Origin: Sophora flavescens
Lineage: Eukaryota > Streptophyta > Magnoliopsida > Fabales > Fabaceae
Assembly (NCBI GenBank): GCA_030762895.1
Contig: CM061062.1
Location: 134,275,104 to 134,339,103, forward strand
Direction: 5' to 3'
Length of the DNA: 64,000 bases
How positions within the stretch are numbered: position 1 is the stretch's first letter; every line of letters begins with the position of its first letter. Positions 22,492 through 32,910 of the stretch are shown piece by piece. Both the position numbers and the translations under genes were made by a program. Under the pieces are notes generated by a model, which was not told the origin of the DNA, did not search any database, and saw only the letters and a list, made by a program, of their open reading frames with translations.

Positions 22492-23987
22492 GCATCCCGT
22501 GGCCACTGTATCACAGACAATGGGATCCAGGCGGAAGCTCCTACACTGCCACTTGATCAGGGAGTTCCCTTTCCTTTCCCTCACTCTGATTTTATTGTTA
22601 TGTTGTTTCATTGGGGACAATGTATATTTTAAGTGTGGGGGAGGGAACTAGTTGTAGTTTTTCCTTTTCTTTGAATAAAGCTCCTGAATAATTTGAGAAG
22701 CTCAGGAGTTGTGTTTGTGTCTTGGTTATGGCAAGTTTGATGGATTTGATTAATTTGCACAGATTGATTGCATGATAGTGTTGACTGTTTACCCCTAGGA
22801 TTTGAAATTTTTTTGAAAAATGATCCCCATGTGATTGAAAACTGAACTTTGAGATTTTGTTATGATGGCATGATTTATGATAAGTTTGGGGTGATAGGAA
22901 GCACACACTAGGGATAGAATCTCTGTCAAACAATTTGCAAATAATGTCCAGTGAGGTTTTGAGCCTCCAACATGTTTTTGACTGTGTGAAATCACTTTTC
23001 AAGTTGCACTTTCCCGAATTTGCTTGAATCTCCTTATGGTTTGCATATTATGTGTTTGCTTCAGATGATCTAGGCATTTTCTTTGTAAATAACTACTTAG
23101 CCTAAAATAACCAATTCCTAATGCATGTTCCCTAGTTAGCCCCATTGAGCCTATTAGCCTGTTAATTCTTGATAACCTAATGTTATAAGCCCAAAAATCT
23201 GGAAAATCATGTTAACCCGATCTTAGGATTAGGAGAGCATGGAATCTTAGAATGGGTACAAGAACTAAGTTTGGGGTGGCTGCAAGGTGTAATGTGTTGT
23301 TTGGGATTGAGAAAAAAAAATTTGTGAAAAAAATAGAAAAAAAAAAGAAGAATTTTTTTTTTAAAAGTGTAAAAATGCCAAAAAGAAATAAAAAGGTTGT
23401 AGTCACCCAAAGCAAAATGAAAAATGAAAAAGGAACTTGAGTTAAATTCAAAGTGTAAAAATGTTTCATGCTCTCTTAGTTCCTAGGGTCTTCAGCCTAG
23501 TTCCTTTATATATCCTACCCTTAGCCAGGCCCCATTACAACCCATAAAAGACCTTTTGATGTTGCTTGCATGTTTTCTGTGGGAATCATTTTGAGATGAA
23601 AATCAAATTTATGGGAAGTGCTCTTAAAAGTGAAATTGAGTGAAATGTTGTTAGCCTGACACAAACTGAGCGATTGAGTGAAACACAAATTTCCCTTGTG
23701 AGGAAGGCAGTTGTTTGGATTTGGTGATCTCCTTTGGTGTGTAACTTGGATCCCCTGCTTAGATTGATGATTGTTTGAATGATGAATTTCTCAATTGTTT
23801 AGAATAGATGATTGTGGGGATTACTTTGCTTGAAAGGGGGGAACATTGAAGGAAAAATTATTTTGGAAAATTGCTTGAAATTTGTGCAAAGTTGATTGAA
23901 TCCTTGAGCTTGCCAGGTCTTGAGTCTTTTTAAGTTTTTAAGTTTTAGTTTGCTTGAGGACAAGCAAAGTTTAAGTTTGGGGTATTT
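22492..23987 (+). other. Non-coding 3' internal region and polypurine tract
   Basis: No recognisable protein. It contains TTTTAAGTGTGGGGGAGGG (22628-22646), a purine tract of the kind found in Athila internal regions; a second AAGTTTGGGGT (23264-23274); an A-rich run (23312-23380); and the final AAGTTTGGGGTATTT (23973-23987) that abuts the 3' LTR and is the likely plus-strand primer. ORFs at 23207-23469 are low-complexity and chance. Confidence 0.6.
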
Positions 23988-25265
23988 TGATGAGCCTCTG
24001 GTTGACTGGGTTTTATAACTAGTAAAGACCATGGCTTTGTGCTAATTTTATATCATTTTCACCCAAATTAGACTTGATTGTCCTTAAGTAGTATTTTGAG
24101 TCTGTAAAGTGTTTTTATGTTAATTTAGTTGATTTAGAGTTAAATAAAGCACTTATGTTATTTTCTTATTTTCAGGTTAATAAAAAGGAAATAATTCTGG
24201 TTCGCCCGCGAAGGTTATCTCGCCCGCGAGTCACCCAATCTGAAAGGCAAAGACGATCACGGCTTGCCGTGTTGAAGATCACGGGTGGTAGTTTTGAAGT
24301 TGAAGAGCCTCGCCTCGCGAGCATCCATTCGCCTCGCGAGCCTGGGAAGTCGAAAAGCATCACGGTTGGCCCCGATATTCATAACGAGCGTAATAAGAAG
24401 ACTTTTCAGATTCTCGCCTCGCGAAGGTGTGTTCGCCTCGCGAGAATACCAAAGGTTGCAGACTGTTCACAAGATTCGCGTCGCGAGTTGTGCTTCGCCT
24501 CGCGAGCCAAAAAAAATCCAAAAATTGTATTTAAGCGTTTTAGACAGAATCAACAGTGGGGGGACTAGGTTGGCTAGTTTTAGCCGAGTCTTAGGCTGTA
24601 GTAGTAGTAGTTTATTTTCCTTTCTTTCCTTTTGTGTTTAAGTCTGTAATGGAGAGCTAGTCTCCTAGATTAATCTACTGTGATTGGTTTCCATTTACAA
24701 TTGAGATTATGTAATTCCTGTTTTTATTTGCTTTTCTCTTTTCAATGCCATATTATACATTTCTGTTTGTTTAATTCAGGAGTGTATAGTGTGGTGTTGA
24801 TTTATTTCGGCGATGTTATGTTCCTATACTTAATCGCGTTTGTTTAATTCGCGTGTGTTCATTCATGTTCGTTTAGTTCATGAGGGCTTAACCCCGTTTG
24901 TTTAATTCGGGAATAGGAACATATATCTGTAGTAGTGATTTCGTTTGTTAATTGTTGCTACAACTGGAAGGGGAATATAATCTGCTTAGGGCTTGGAATT
25001 GCATGAACCGATGATAGTGGGAAACCGAGAACAGTAGGTTAATCGTTCTTTAGCATATTTGTTAATCTTTTAACTGCTTGCTTTTTTTTTATTGTTTTGT
25101 TTTATTTATTTTATTAGCATTCACTCCAAAACCCCCGAACTAATTTTTTTTTTAATAATAACAACGCCTAAGAGTCCTTGAGAGACGACATCCGAGTTGT
25201 CGCTTCCTATCTGCATTATTTTGTAAACGCTCGTTCTTTTTTGGCGCGTGGCGACAGCGCGTTCA
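23988..25265 (+). repeat. 3' LTR of the pol-less Athila-like element
   Basis: 1,278 bp, aligned end to end with 19656-20911. It includes eight CGCCTCGCGAG-like palindrome words (24200-24510) and TATTTAAG at 24528-24535. Several differences from the 5' LTR are at CAG/CTG positions (AACGAGGGTT versus AACAGTAGGTT; CCCCAGAAC versus CCCCGAAC). Confidence 0.9.
24200..24510 (+). promoter_or_regulatory. CGCCTCGCGAG palindrome array in the 3' LTR
   Basis: Same layout as in the 5' LTR, with one extra unit near 24325-24341. The words are again paired and end just before the TATA-like TATTTAAG. Confidence 0.68.
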
Positions 25266-25539
25266 GGGTGTTACAATTATATTTAAGGTTGGATCATTTA
25301 AAAAACATGAGAAATATGTTATGATTTAATTCTTGATACATTCATGGAGCCATAATTTTTTTTTTTTGAGTTGTTAACATAAATTGTCTAATAAACTTAA
25401 CATTGTCTTCTATTTTTTTTTTTCATATTAAGAATATATTGATCAAATATAACATATAACATTATATTTAATAGTATGTTAAATATATATATATATATAT
25501 ATTTATATATATGTATATATATTGAGTCAAAAAGAAAAT

Positions 25540-25542
<3 letters not shown>

Positions 25543-25592
<50 letters not shown>
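25543..25592. repeat. (TA)n microsatellite
   Basis: About 25 uninterrupted TA units, with a shorter TA tract 40 bp to the left. Confidence 0.95.
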
Positions 25593-25596
<4 letters not shown>

Positions 25597-26251
25597 AAGG
25601 CAGTCTAGGATTGCCTTAGGGATAATTTAAGAAATTATTTCACGGCACAATCCCACACAGGAGTCCTCGGCTCCTTGTCTTTTCAATGCTTTATAAAATT
25701 TCTCCATAAATGCAAGACATAGAACCTATGGGGAACATTTGGCATCACCTATATCAACCCCTGAACAAAAAGAAAAACACTCATATCAGTCCAAGAAATT
25801 AAGCACTTACTATCAAACTAGTCCCTAAAATGAAAAACTTATTGTCAAACTAGTCTGTGACAACCAAGCACATATAATGAAATGAAGTTGCACGAAAAGA
25901 TGCCATACCTTTTGCCTATCTGAAATGAAGTTTCATCCAAGATGAATGTAATTCCCTATGTCTTGATGAAGATGAGGGAGAAACTAAATTCATATTCTCG
26001 AGATGAATAATATCTGATGCCCAATTATTAAGTGACTTCTTAAAAACAAATTTGCAAAGGTTAAATTTATGATTTTTTTTATATTATACGGTGTGTTTGA
26101 TTTCATTTAAGAAAAAGTTTCTACCATCATATACATTCCGTTATCTACTAATGTGATAGACAAAAACCACATTAGCCAGGGGAAGCTTCTTTAGGACAGG
26201 GGGAGCCTTGGCTCCCCCAAGGATATTAATATTTAGTTTATATATACTATG

Positions 26252-26282
26252 CTTGCAAAAAGGGATAGTCCCTTTTTGCAAG
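26252..26282. repeat. Perfect 14-bp stem, 3-nt loop hairpin
   Basis: CTTGCAAAAAGGGA, loop TAG, TCCCTTTTTGCAAG. The surrounding text (a GGGGGAGCC/GGCTCCCCC palindrome 50 bp upstream) suggests the end of some mobile repeat, but I cannot identify it. Confidence 0.8.
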
Positions 26283-26413
26283 TCATTTTATCTTTGTGCG
26301 CCAATATTTCACCAAAAAACTGCCACCAATGGGTATCGAACAAAGTTCGATCACATTAAATAGAAAGACCTGACCGTTGGACCATCAAACGATGGTTGTA
26401 TAAGATGAAATAT

Positions 26414-26415
<2 letters not shown>

Positions 26416-26467
<52 letters not shown>
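26416..26467. repeat. (TA)n microsatellite near the pararetrovirus end
   Basis: About 26 TA units, about 170 bp from the first recognisable pararetroviral sequence. Confidence 0.92.
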
Positions 26468-26471
<4 letters not shown>

Positions 26472-26651
26472 TCTTTAATTAATTGGCCCCTTAACATTAG
26501 CATTGTCACATGGCCGACATGTCATTGCCAATAGAAAATTAAATAATTTTTTATTTCACATGTTGTTTAAAAGTTACTTATTTTAAAGGTGAGTGCTATG
26601 GTGCCCACCAAATTTTTAGGGTAAAATTTACCCCTCAGTATTTTAATATTA

Positions 26652-26873
26652 TTATATCCATGAATCTACTTTATTTATTATTACTCGTATTAATTCTATT
26701 TTTCTATCGTATTCTCTACAATCACAATATTCACAATGATAATTCATATGTTTTTCACATACGCATGTAGCTTCAGCTTTTAATTCTTGTACTAATTCTT
26801 CTAGTGTATCTTGATTAGTTAAATCTAGCATACTTAACTTGTGTACAAGTTTTTCTATATTTTGGGAATCCAT
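26652..26873 (-). pseudogene. Pararetrovirus ORF start, truncated
   Basis: A 73-codon ORF whose ATG lies 18 bp beyond the primer-binding site. The sequence is rich in Leu, Glu and Lys with a small Cys/His cluster in its second half, but matches no domain I can name. By position it is the N-terminus of the first viral ORF. The insertion ends just past it, so most of the ORF is missing. Confidence 0.5.
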
Positions 26874-26891
26874 AAAACCTATTAGTACTTA

Positions 26892-26903
26892 GCTCTGATA
26901 CCA
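26892..26903 (-). promoter_or_regulatory. Pararetroviral tRNA-Met primer-binding site
   Basis: The minus strand reads TGGTATCAGAGC, identical to the initiator tRNA-Met complement that marks nucleotide 1 of plant pararetroviral genomes. It is preceded by a leader of about 120 bp and followed within 20 bp by an ORF start. Confidence 0.85.
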
Positions 26904-27029
26904 AAATGGTACCACCCTATTAATAATTTTATTTTTATATTCAGGGTAGTATTTATACATAATTTGGGTAGTGTTCATGCATAATTTGGGTTACTAATAA
27001 TTCATACCCATATTCACTTATAGATTCAT

Positions 27030-27663
27030 CTATTTCTACTAATTCTTTGTTTTCGTTCTTCTTTGCAAAATGCTAATTGTACTTTGTTGTACTTGTTTTA
27101 GATAAAGTTCTTCTTGCCAATGTTGGTGTTTTAATTTTTTAATTATTATCTGCTTACAATCTTTGAGTATTTTCATACCTAATATACTTAATATTTCCTG
27201 ATCCATTTAATCATCTAATAAGTCATATTCTTCATATATATTGGATAATGATAGTCTATCATACTCAAAAGCCAATCTTATTTCTTCCATGTAATTCAAT
27301 TCTACATCTAATGATATATGTGCTAAATAATAGTCTTCTTGTCTATACCGAGCTTTTATTTTCTCAATTATTAATTTTTTACAATCGATAGGTAAGTTCA
27401 TCACTAAAACACTCATTATTTCTTTCCCTGTTTGGTCATCGAATTCTGAATATATTTCCATTAATGTAGAAAGGTAGTTCAAAATTCATCAGTAATGCTA
27501 AGTCTTTTTCTTTAATTATTTTACCACTTGTCTTGCTTAGAAGCAAAGTATGTGGTCCCTTGTATAATGCTATGATGAGGGAATCTTTTCCAATTATTTG
27601 ACATTGGGTGAAAATGCTTGCTAGCTGGTTGGCCAGAATTATAGTAATTTGGTCTTCGGCCAA
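27030..27663 (-). pseudogene. Pararetrovirus 3' region with a duplicated small domain
   Basis: Overlapping minus-strand ORFs (27436-27663 and 27207-27482) and a further open piece down to about 27030 follow the transactivator-like domain. The pieces at 27300-27430 and 27050-27190 share a pattern of KEIMSVL/QEILSIL, then DCK..II.K, then QE..YL, so a domain of about 50 residues appears twice. No family recognised. Confidence 0.45.
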
Positions 27664-27994
27664 GATAAATTTCTTTTTCCTTATTTTGTTTTTCCTGGTG
27701 ATCTTTCAAAGCCTTTTCCTGGTGATCTTTCAAAGCCTTTTCCGTTTCTTCTTGTGTTCGAAATCCTTTGTGATATACTCCAGAAATCCCTTTACAATGA
27801 GGGGCTGCTTTGTGCCAATCATTATAAATTCTTGAAAATGGTCCATTGAAAATAGTATACCATTTCTCCCTAGTGCTTTCCTGTACCTGTTGTTTGATTT
27901 CTTTCAAGACATCTTCTTCTAAATATTCTTCTTTGTCCTGTAGTTGAAGTTCTAATACTTCAATAATTTTCTTGATCAGATCTAATTCCTTCAA
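27521..27994 (-). pseudogene. Viroplasmin/transactivator-like domain
   Basis: The ORF contains a module of about 45 residues (WYTIFNGPFSRIYNDW, then GVYHKGFRTQEE) of the kind found in caulimovirid inclusion-body/translation transactivator proteins and at the N-terminus of some RNase H1 proteins. An 8-residue unit, KALKDHQE, is directly duplicated (24-bp repeat near 27700-27750). In caulimovirids this protein permits polycistronic translation and forms the viroplasm. Here it is downstream of RNase H. Broken at both ends. Confidence 0.65.
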
Positions 27995-28079
27995 TTTCTG
28001 CTTTTCTAGTACTTTTTGAAGTTGTAGTTTCTTCTTTATTGCTTCAATTGTTTGTTGCTCTATTCTCTTAATAGTATAT

Positions 28080-28690
28080 CCACAACAACATTTTTATCTC
28101 CTTTAATATGGGAGATGGGGTAATTATATTCGGCAAGTTTCATTTGCCATCTAATCAATCTTCCTTGCTTGTAAGTTCCTTTATAGTTTAAGTTCTTAAA
28201 ACCCGTGACATAAGTCGAATCAAGACGTACAATAAATTCTTTATCCGAAGATATAGATCCGATGTTTTTCTAACATTCGGATTAGTGCTAGTGTTTCCTT
28301 TTCATGAGTAGGATAATTAATTTCACTGTCTGAAAAATTTCAAGACAGGCATAGTAATTCCTTTTTGTATTTAGGGGGTTTTGCCTTCATAACACCTCTC
28401 CAACAGTCATTTGATGCATCAGTCTCAATAATAATTAAATCATCATCCGATGGATGATATAGCTCAGGAAGATCCTGTCATAAGTATTTCAAGTTAATAA
28501 TAAGTCTTTCATCTTCCTCGGTCCATGACCAGAGGGCATCTTTCTTTAGTTTCTGCTGAAGTACTTTCCTTTCTGCTGCAAGATTCTTAATAAAACCTTC
28601 TTTTGGAATATATGTTAGTAAACCAAGAAATATTTGAAAATCCTTTTTATCCTTTAATTTTGTTGGAAAATCTTGAAGCTTCCTTAATAC
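28080..28690 (-). pseudogene. Pararetroviral RNase H remnant
   Basis: Minus-strand codons around 28390-28420 give an ETDASNDCWRG motif (the first catalytic Asp region), followed by a HEKETLAL motif with the catalytic Glu near 28290. The order directly after reverse transcriptase is as expected. Several stops interrupt it. Confidence 0.65.
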
Positions 28691-29325
28691 ATGTTGCTAC
28701 ATAACAATTTTTCCTTTTTCAATTTCTAATCCTAAGTATTTAATTTTATTTTGAGCTAGAACAACTTTCTTTATACTTAAAACTACTTCATGCTCAAGAC
28801 ATTTATTGAGTACTAACTCTATCTTATTGAAGTGGTCATTTATATCTCTATTAGTGAAGACTAATATATCATCAATATACATAAGACAAAAGTCTTTAAA
28901 TTCTTTTAGTATAGAATCCATTCTTCGTTGGAAGATTCCTGGTGATTGCTTCATTCCCATAGGTAATACATTCCATTCATATTGACCTTGAGGACAACTG
29001 AATGTTGTTAGTGCTTTAGATTCTTGATTAATCTAATTTGGTAAAAACCTGATTTACAATCAAAGGTACTGAACCAATTCATATTTCTAATTCTTTCAAT
29101 AATTAAGCCTTTTCTTGCAAGAAAGTATGCATCCCCTTCCATGGCTTCATTTATCTGTTTATAATTAATTACCATCCTTCTTTTTCCTCTTTTAATTTCA
29201 TTATGGTTCTCTACATAAAAAACTGGTGTTGAATGCTTACTTTTTGAAGATCTAATTAGTCCTTTTTTACACATTTCTTCAAAATCATTTACAAATTCAT
29301 CTCTATCTTGTTTTGTGTAAATCAT
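28690..29325 (-). pseudogene. Pararetroviral reverse transcriptase, broken
   Basis: Two minus-strand ORFs, 29008-29325 and 28697-28960, carry the fingers/palm motifs: RMVINYKQIN, FSTFDCKSGFYQI, and, after a break near 29000, SPGIFQRRMD and the catalytic YIDDILVF. The phrase FQRRMD is typical of Caulimoviridae. The gap of about 50 bp between ORFs contains stops, and the frame changes. This enzyme copies pregenomic RNA to DNA; this copy is inactive. Confidence 0.85.
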
Positions 29326-29392
29326 TGGTTTACACTTTACTTCTTTTGTTGGGTCTTTTAATTTTAAAACAACTAATTCAGTATTTTTATTG

Positions 29393-30010
29393 TTAATTAT
29401 TTGGGTCTAAAGGATTTTCACTACATACTTTATCTAAAAGTTCTTCTATATGAGCTGGAACTATTCTATTTGGTTCTAAATTCATTAAAACATGGCGAAT
29501 TTTTGTACAAATTTCACTGATTATCTCACCACGGTTCAGTTTGCGAGTCTCTGATAATTGAGAATAAGTACATTTAGAAAAATGATTACTTGGAATTTTT
29601 ATAATTTTTCGGTGTTGCTTTTGGTTCATATATGGTGTTTTTAAAGTTATATATTCCAAATATTGACAAAACGGTGCGTATAGTCTTAAGAAATTATTTC
29701 CAATAATCATATCTAATCTTGTTTCTTCTTTGTATATTGTATGTACTATAAATAATTTTTCTTGTATGACTAAAGTAATTCTTTTTTCTATCCAATATAG
29801 CGGATGTATAGATCCATCTGCAATTAGTATTTTTAGTGGTTTTTCTAATTTTTCCCATTTATCGAAAAGTTCTTCTGTCACTAGACAAAGACTTGCTCCA
29901 GTATCTATATAGGCTTCTGTTTCTCTATTACTTTTTTCTACTGGTATTTGTATGTAAGTATTATTCAGATTCTTTTTCTTCTGAAGATAATTCATCTTCT
30001 GTATATTCAT
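29393..30010 (-). pseudogene. Pararetroviral aspartic protease region
   Basis: A 205-codon ORF with the protease active-site motif AYIDTGASLCLV near its N-terminal third and a second conserved hydrophobic-Gly-Asn segment (IIGNNFL). It lies between the zinc knuckle and reverse transcriptase, as in caulimovirid polyproteins. Confidence 0.8.
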
Positions 30011-30109
30011 ATATACTTACTTCTGTATCGCTTAGTTCTTCTTCTAAAGGCTGAAGTTTATATATTTGAAATACTTGTTTTATTAATTTTGATTTTTCTT
30101 TAAAATCTT

Positions 30110-31060
30110 TTTCTTTTCTTTGAGGACATTCATTGGCGTAGTGTCCGTCAACATTACATATCCAACATACACATTTCTTCTTACCCTTTGGGCAGTATTT
30201 TCTTGGTGTTGCTTTCTTTCTTCTAAAATATTTTTTCTTATTGTTTTATAGTAGGTTTTCTTTCTAGGATAAGTTCTTCGTAAATTTGGCTTTTTATAGT
30301 ATTTTATTTTTCTTCTTATTATTTTATCACAACCATATTTCCCTGGTTTTCTATTTCTGGAATGTCACAACAAATGACAGTACTTCCTCTGCTTAATTGC
30401 CTTATTGTTTCTCTAGCTAAACATTGTTCTCTTAATTCTTGGTATAAGAGTTGGATAACTCTTCCTAAGGTATTTGCTGTTTCATCTGGTCTTGACTCCC
30501 ATAATCTATTAATTTTCGAGTTAAGTGGATATGGTAGTTTGTCTATAAAAATATATTTTTATATTTCTTTAGATGCTTCATTCAATTGATAACAGTATTT
30601 TTGGTATTCACAGATAAAACTTTCAATTTGGCACATAACTAGCATTCACAAGTAAAGTTTCAATTTATTTAAATGTGATTTAGCATTTTCAAGTAAAGTT
30701 TTATTTGCTTTTTCTTTTTGTTCCATCATATTATATCCTAAAAATTCTTGATGAATTAATGTCATAACTAGTTTAACATGGTCCATGTTGCTATCCACCA
30801 TTCTTCCATATCGAATCAAATTTTCATCTTTAATTCCTATTAAGAACTTTTGTACATTTCCCGGTGTTTTAAATGTTACAAAATTCTTGGTTTCTATAAA
30901 GTTTAGTTTTCTAAATCTGTAAAAGCTATTACTATCATTTCATTAGTCCACTTCAAAAGCATTTCTTCTTTATTTCTTGCACAATCAAGATTTAATATAT
31001 TTTCTGCATTAGTATTATCGTATCGAGGTTCAAAACATAACCTATGTATTGACTAAAATA
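30110..31060 (-). pseudogene. Pararetroviral coat-protein region with CCHC knuckle
   Basis: At 30125-30175 the minus strand encodes CWICNVDGHYANECP, a C-x2-C-x4-H-x4-C knuckle of the caulimovirid coat-protein type, followed on its 5' side by basic Lys/Arg-rich codons (30180-30330) and an alpha-helical region with RETIRQL words (30360-30600). Many stops. The right boundary is taken near 31060, where the pattern ends. Confidence 0.65.
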
Positions 31061-31251
31061 TCACACTTGTCTATTTTAAAATAAATAATTATAAGGGTTT
31101 AGGAGTATATTTGTTTTAAAATCCCTCCCCTCCCTCCTAAACCAAATATGAAAGTGTTATTTTCCCTCCCCTCCCTTTCTCTTCGCTCCTCCCAACCAAA
31201 CATAATAGCTAGTTAAAATCCCTCCCCTCCCCTCCTTTGAACCAAACACAC
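31061..31251. other. CCCTCC-rich repeat between two insertions
   Basis: Three runs of CCCTCCCCTCC-like sequence alternate with AACCAAACA words, a composition typical of small non-autonomous plant DNA transposons (MITE or hAT-like), but I cannot define both terminal repeats. Confidence 0.35.
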
Positions 31252-31484
31252 CTTTAATGATCTAAGGACACATGGCTACATCTGCATATTTCTAATATTG
31301 CAAAATATAAAAAACTCCTAAGTGACACTATTCTGGAATCTTCTGCACCAATAAAGACTACAAGAAGCTCTCTTACATTTTTCATGAGTCCCTATACTTA
31401 TTTGGCATTTTAATAGTTCTTTTGGGCATTCCAAAACTGTTGTGGCCCATTGCAATCTTTTATCGGTTGTAGTATTCGTATAAT
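31252..31484 (-). repeat. Truncated 3' LTR of the gene-capturing element
   Basis: Matches 33467-33692 with few differences (for example CACTATTCTGGAATC versus CACTAGTCTGGAATC). The remainder of the LTR, about 170 bp, is missing at the left. Confidence 0.8.
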
Positions 31485-31559
31485 TACCGACCCCTTGAAA
31501 TTGATCTTGTCCTTAAGATCATAGTGTGGCTGCTATATGGTACCCTCCAATTAGACTCA

Positions 31560-32231
31560 ATCCTCTTAACGAAAGAAAATAAGGATTGGTAGTAAACTTG
31601 GTATGCACCAACAAGGTGGATAACTATGGCAACATTGGCTATGTCACCCAAAGCTTGGGAACTCATCCAAACTTTTTGAGTTTCTATCACAGTACCAACA
31701 ATTCCCTTAACTCCTTTGTTTCCTATAACTTTACCAATACCAAGGCCAAGTCCAAATGTAGAGTACGTAAAGGACATGCCAGCAGCTACAAGGGAGAGCC
31801 ACCATAACTGATCGAAGTCTGGAATTTGAGAGAAGACAATTTCCTCTATACCAAAGGAAATCATGTAAATATTGCTGGTCATATGGCTTGGATCTTTTCC
31901 TCCACTATTGTGGAAACAATTAGACCGTTTGAGTGCAATCATGCTTATGAAAGATGCTAGTGTATCTGATGGCAACTCCCAAAAAATTAACATTATGAAC
32001 TAGCCCACAAAAATTGACCTTAAAGCCACCAAGGTTTGAATAAACAACATCCATATAAGAGTAGTTTCTCTTGCAAGGGACAGGGTCACTAGTACGATAA
32101 CAAGCAGAGAGAAGAAAGGAGGTGTAATATGTTACCACCATAAAGAAGAGAATACCAATTAGTAATGAGGTCCAATTATAAATGAAGCCCAAATCAGTAA
32201 CTAGGTTCCTGTCAGCACCATTTTCTTTCGA
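31560..32231 (-). pseudogene. Amino acid permease (AAP family) fragment
   Basis: Minus-strand codons give the AAP hallmarks in order: TYYTSFLLSACYRTSDPV, KRNYSYMDVVYSNLGG, CGLVHNVNFLGVAIRYTS, then after a frameshift near 31970 IALKRSNCFHNSGGKDPSHM, IVFSQIPDFDQLWWLS, MSFTYSTFGLGLGIGKV, ALGDIA, and IHLVGAYQVYYQ. The family is plant proton-coupled amino acid transporters of the plasma membrane, about 480 residues long. Here the N-terminus and C-terminus are missing, and about 50 residues are deleted between ALGDIA and the IHLVGAYQVY segment, where both sides share DIA. No intron-like break is seen. It is a pseudogene inside an LTR element, not a working locus. Confidence 0.85.
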
Positions 32232-32299
32232 TAGCAACAAGGCCCAAATAAGCATAAAGTCCAAATAGTTGGTGAAGCCCTTAGAAACCCTAAGTTTAT

Positions 32300-32910
32300 T
32301 GAGGCTTTTGCTGCTCCAAAGCACCCAAGGAACCCAAGGCCACCAAGAGGTGGTGCCAAGTGACGGCGCCGTCACCGAAAAAGGAACTGTCGCCGTCGGC
32401 AACCATGATCGGCCTAAAGGAGGCGGAGATGTGGTTGAAGGTGAGTCTGATGGACACGAAAATGGGCTTTACTGAGATGCAGACGTGCTGAGACGGGAAC
32501 CTACGACAGTGACGAAGGCACACGGTGGAGATGAGACCCTCTGTGATAGTGCCACCGGGGTCGAAGCAGAAGAGGCCTAACAATAAGGTCCCCTTCCGAG
32601 CTTGACCATGTCCATGTAGAACCCCAACGTCGTTTTCTGTGGCAAAGGTACAAGGAATCCGTGGCGGCCATGGCGGAGAGGAAGGAACTCGAGGCGGACA
32701 CCACAGCAGCGGAACGGGAGGACGACAGTTTCTCCTTCGCCAAGGGGGTTGCTTCCAACAGCCTTTCGAGGAGGCAAACGGTGACGTCGGAGAAGAGGCT
32801 GAATGTAGCTTCGCCGGGAACAACAGAAATGATGAAGAAAGAAAATTTCGGGGACCTGGCGTCGACGCCGTCGTATGGGCGAAGCCATCACTAGTAGTTT
32901 GCTTCTGTTT
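32300..32910 (-). pseudogene. GC-rich coding-like segment of unknown origin
   Basis: This piece is much richer in G+C than its surroundings, and overlapping ORFs are open in several frames on both strands (for example 32577-32891 and 32296-32823 on the minus strand). The minus-strand frame from about 32910 starts MASPIRRRRRQ and looks like an exon with an organelle-targeting-type or low-complexity N-terminus. Its end runs straight into the permease fragment. I do not recognise the gene. It may be another captured host exon or a leader from the permease donor. Confidence 0.4.

Larger units (their letters stand above)
19656..25265 (+). mobile_element. Pol-less Athila-like Ty3 retrotransposon
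   Basis: Two LTRs (19656-20911 and 23988-25265) begin TGATGAGCCTCTGG and end GCGTTCA. They flank 3.1 kb of internal sequence and are bordered by a perfect 5-bp duplication, GGGTG at 19651-19655 and 25266-25270. Internal order: degenerate primer site, gag with an Athila-type capsid domain, a cysteine/acidic extension, non-coding sequence, and polypurine tract. Reverse transcriptase, RNase H and integrase are absent, so this is a non-autonomous element. The two LTRs are very similar, which points to a fairly recent insertion. The target was the terminus of an older Tekay-like LTR. Confidence 0.9.
15573..25275 (-). mobile_element. Antisense Tekay-like element: gag 5' end, leader and 5' LTR
   Basis: On the minus strand the order is LTR (starting TGTAACACCC at 25275, continuing 19655-16189), leader, then the start of gag (16025-15573). 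The LTR is interrupted by an Athila-like element at 19656-25265. The rest of this element would lie to the left, but the sense gag-only element begins there. Its LTR is about 3.47 kb without the insertion. The first 1.27 kb on the gag side is repeated in copy 2 at 62731-64000. Confidence 0.75.
25276..26639. other. AT-rich intergenic sequence with TA microsatellites
   Basis: No coding region found. TA tracts occur at 25482-25503, 25543-25592 and 26416-26467. A 14-bp perfect hairpin lies at 26252-26282, and a shorter GGGGGAGCCTTGGCTCCCCC palindrome near 26200. The pararetroviral sequence begins shortly after the third TA tract. Confidence 0.6.
26640..31060 (-). mobile_element. Endogenous pararetrovirus (Caulimoviridae), permuted and decayed
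   Basis: On the minus strand, from 31060 down: coat-protein region, zinc knuckle, aspartic protease, reverse transcriptase, RNase H, viroplasmin/transactivator-like domain, a repeated small domain, a leader, the tRNA-Met primer site, then the start of another ORF that ends at the left boundary. No LTRs or integrase are present. The primer site lies in the middle of the insertion, as expected when a circular viral genome is linearised at another point on integration. All coding parts contain stops or frameshifts, so this copy is defective. Genus not assigned. Boundaries are approximate. Confidence 0.88.

Noticed and set aside
23200..23470. Phe- or Lys-rich ORFs on both strands
   Set aside because: Homopolymer A/T tracts in the non-coding 3' region of the Athila-like element.
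31061..31251. A MITE with CCCTCC-rich ends
   Set aside because: Composition fits, but I could not define matching terminal inverted repeats or a target-site duplication, so I left it as an unassigned repeat.
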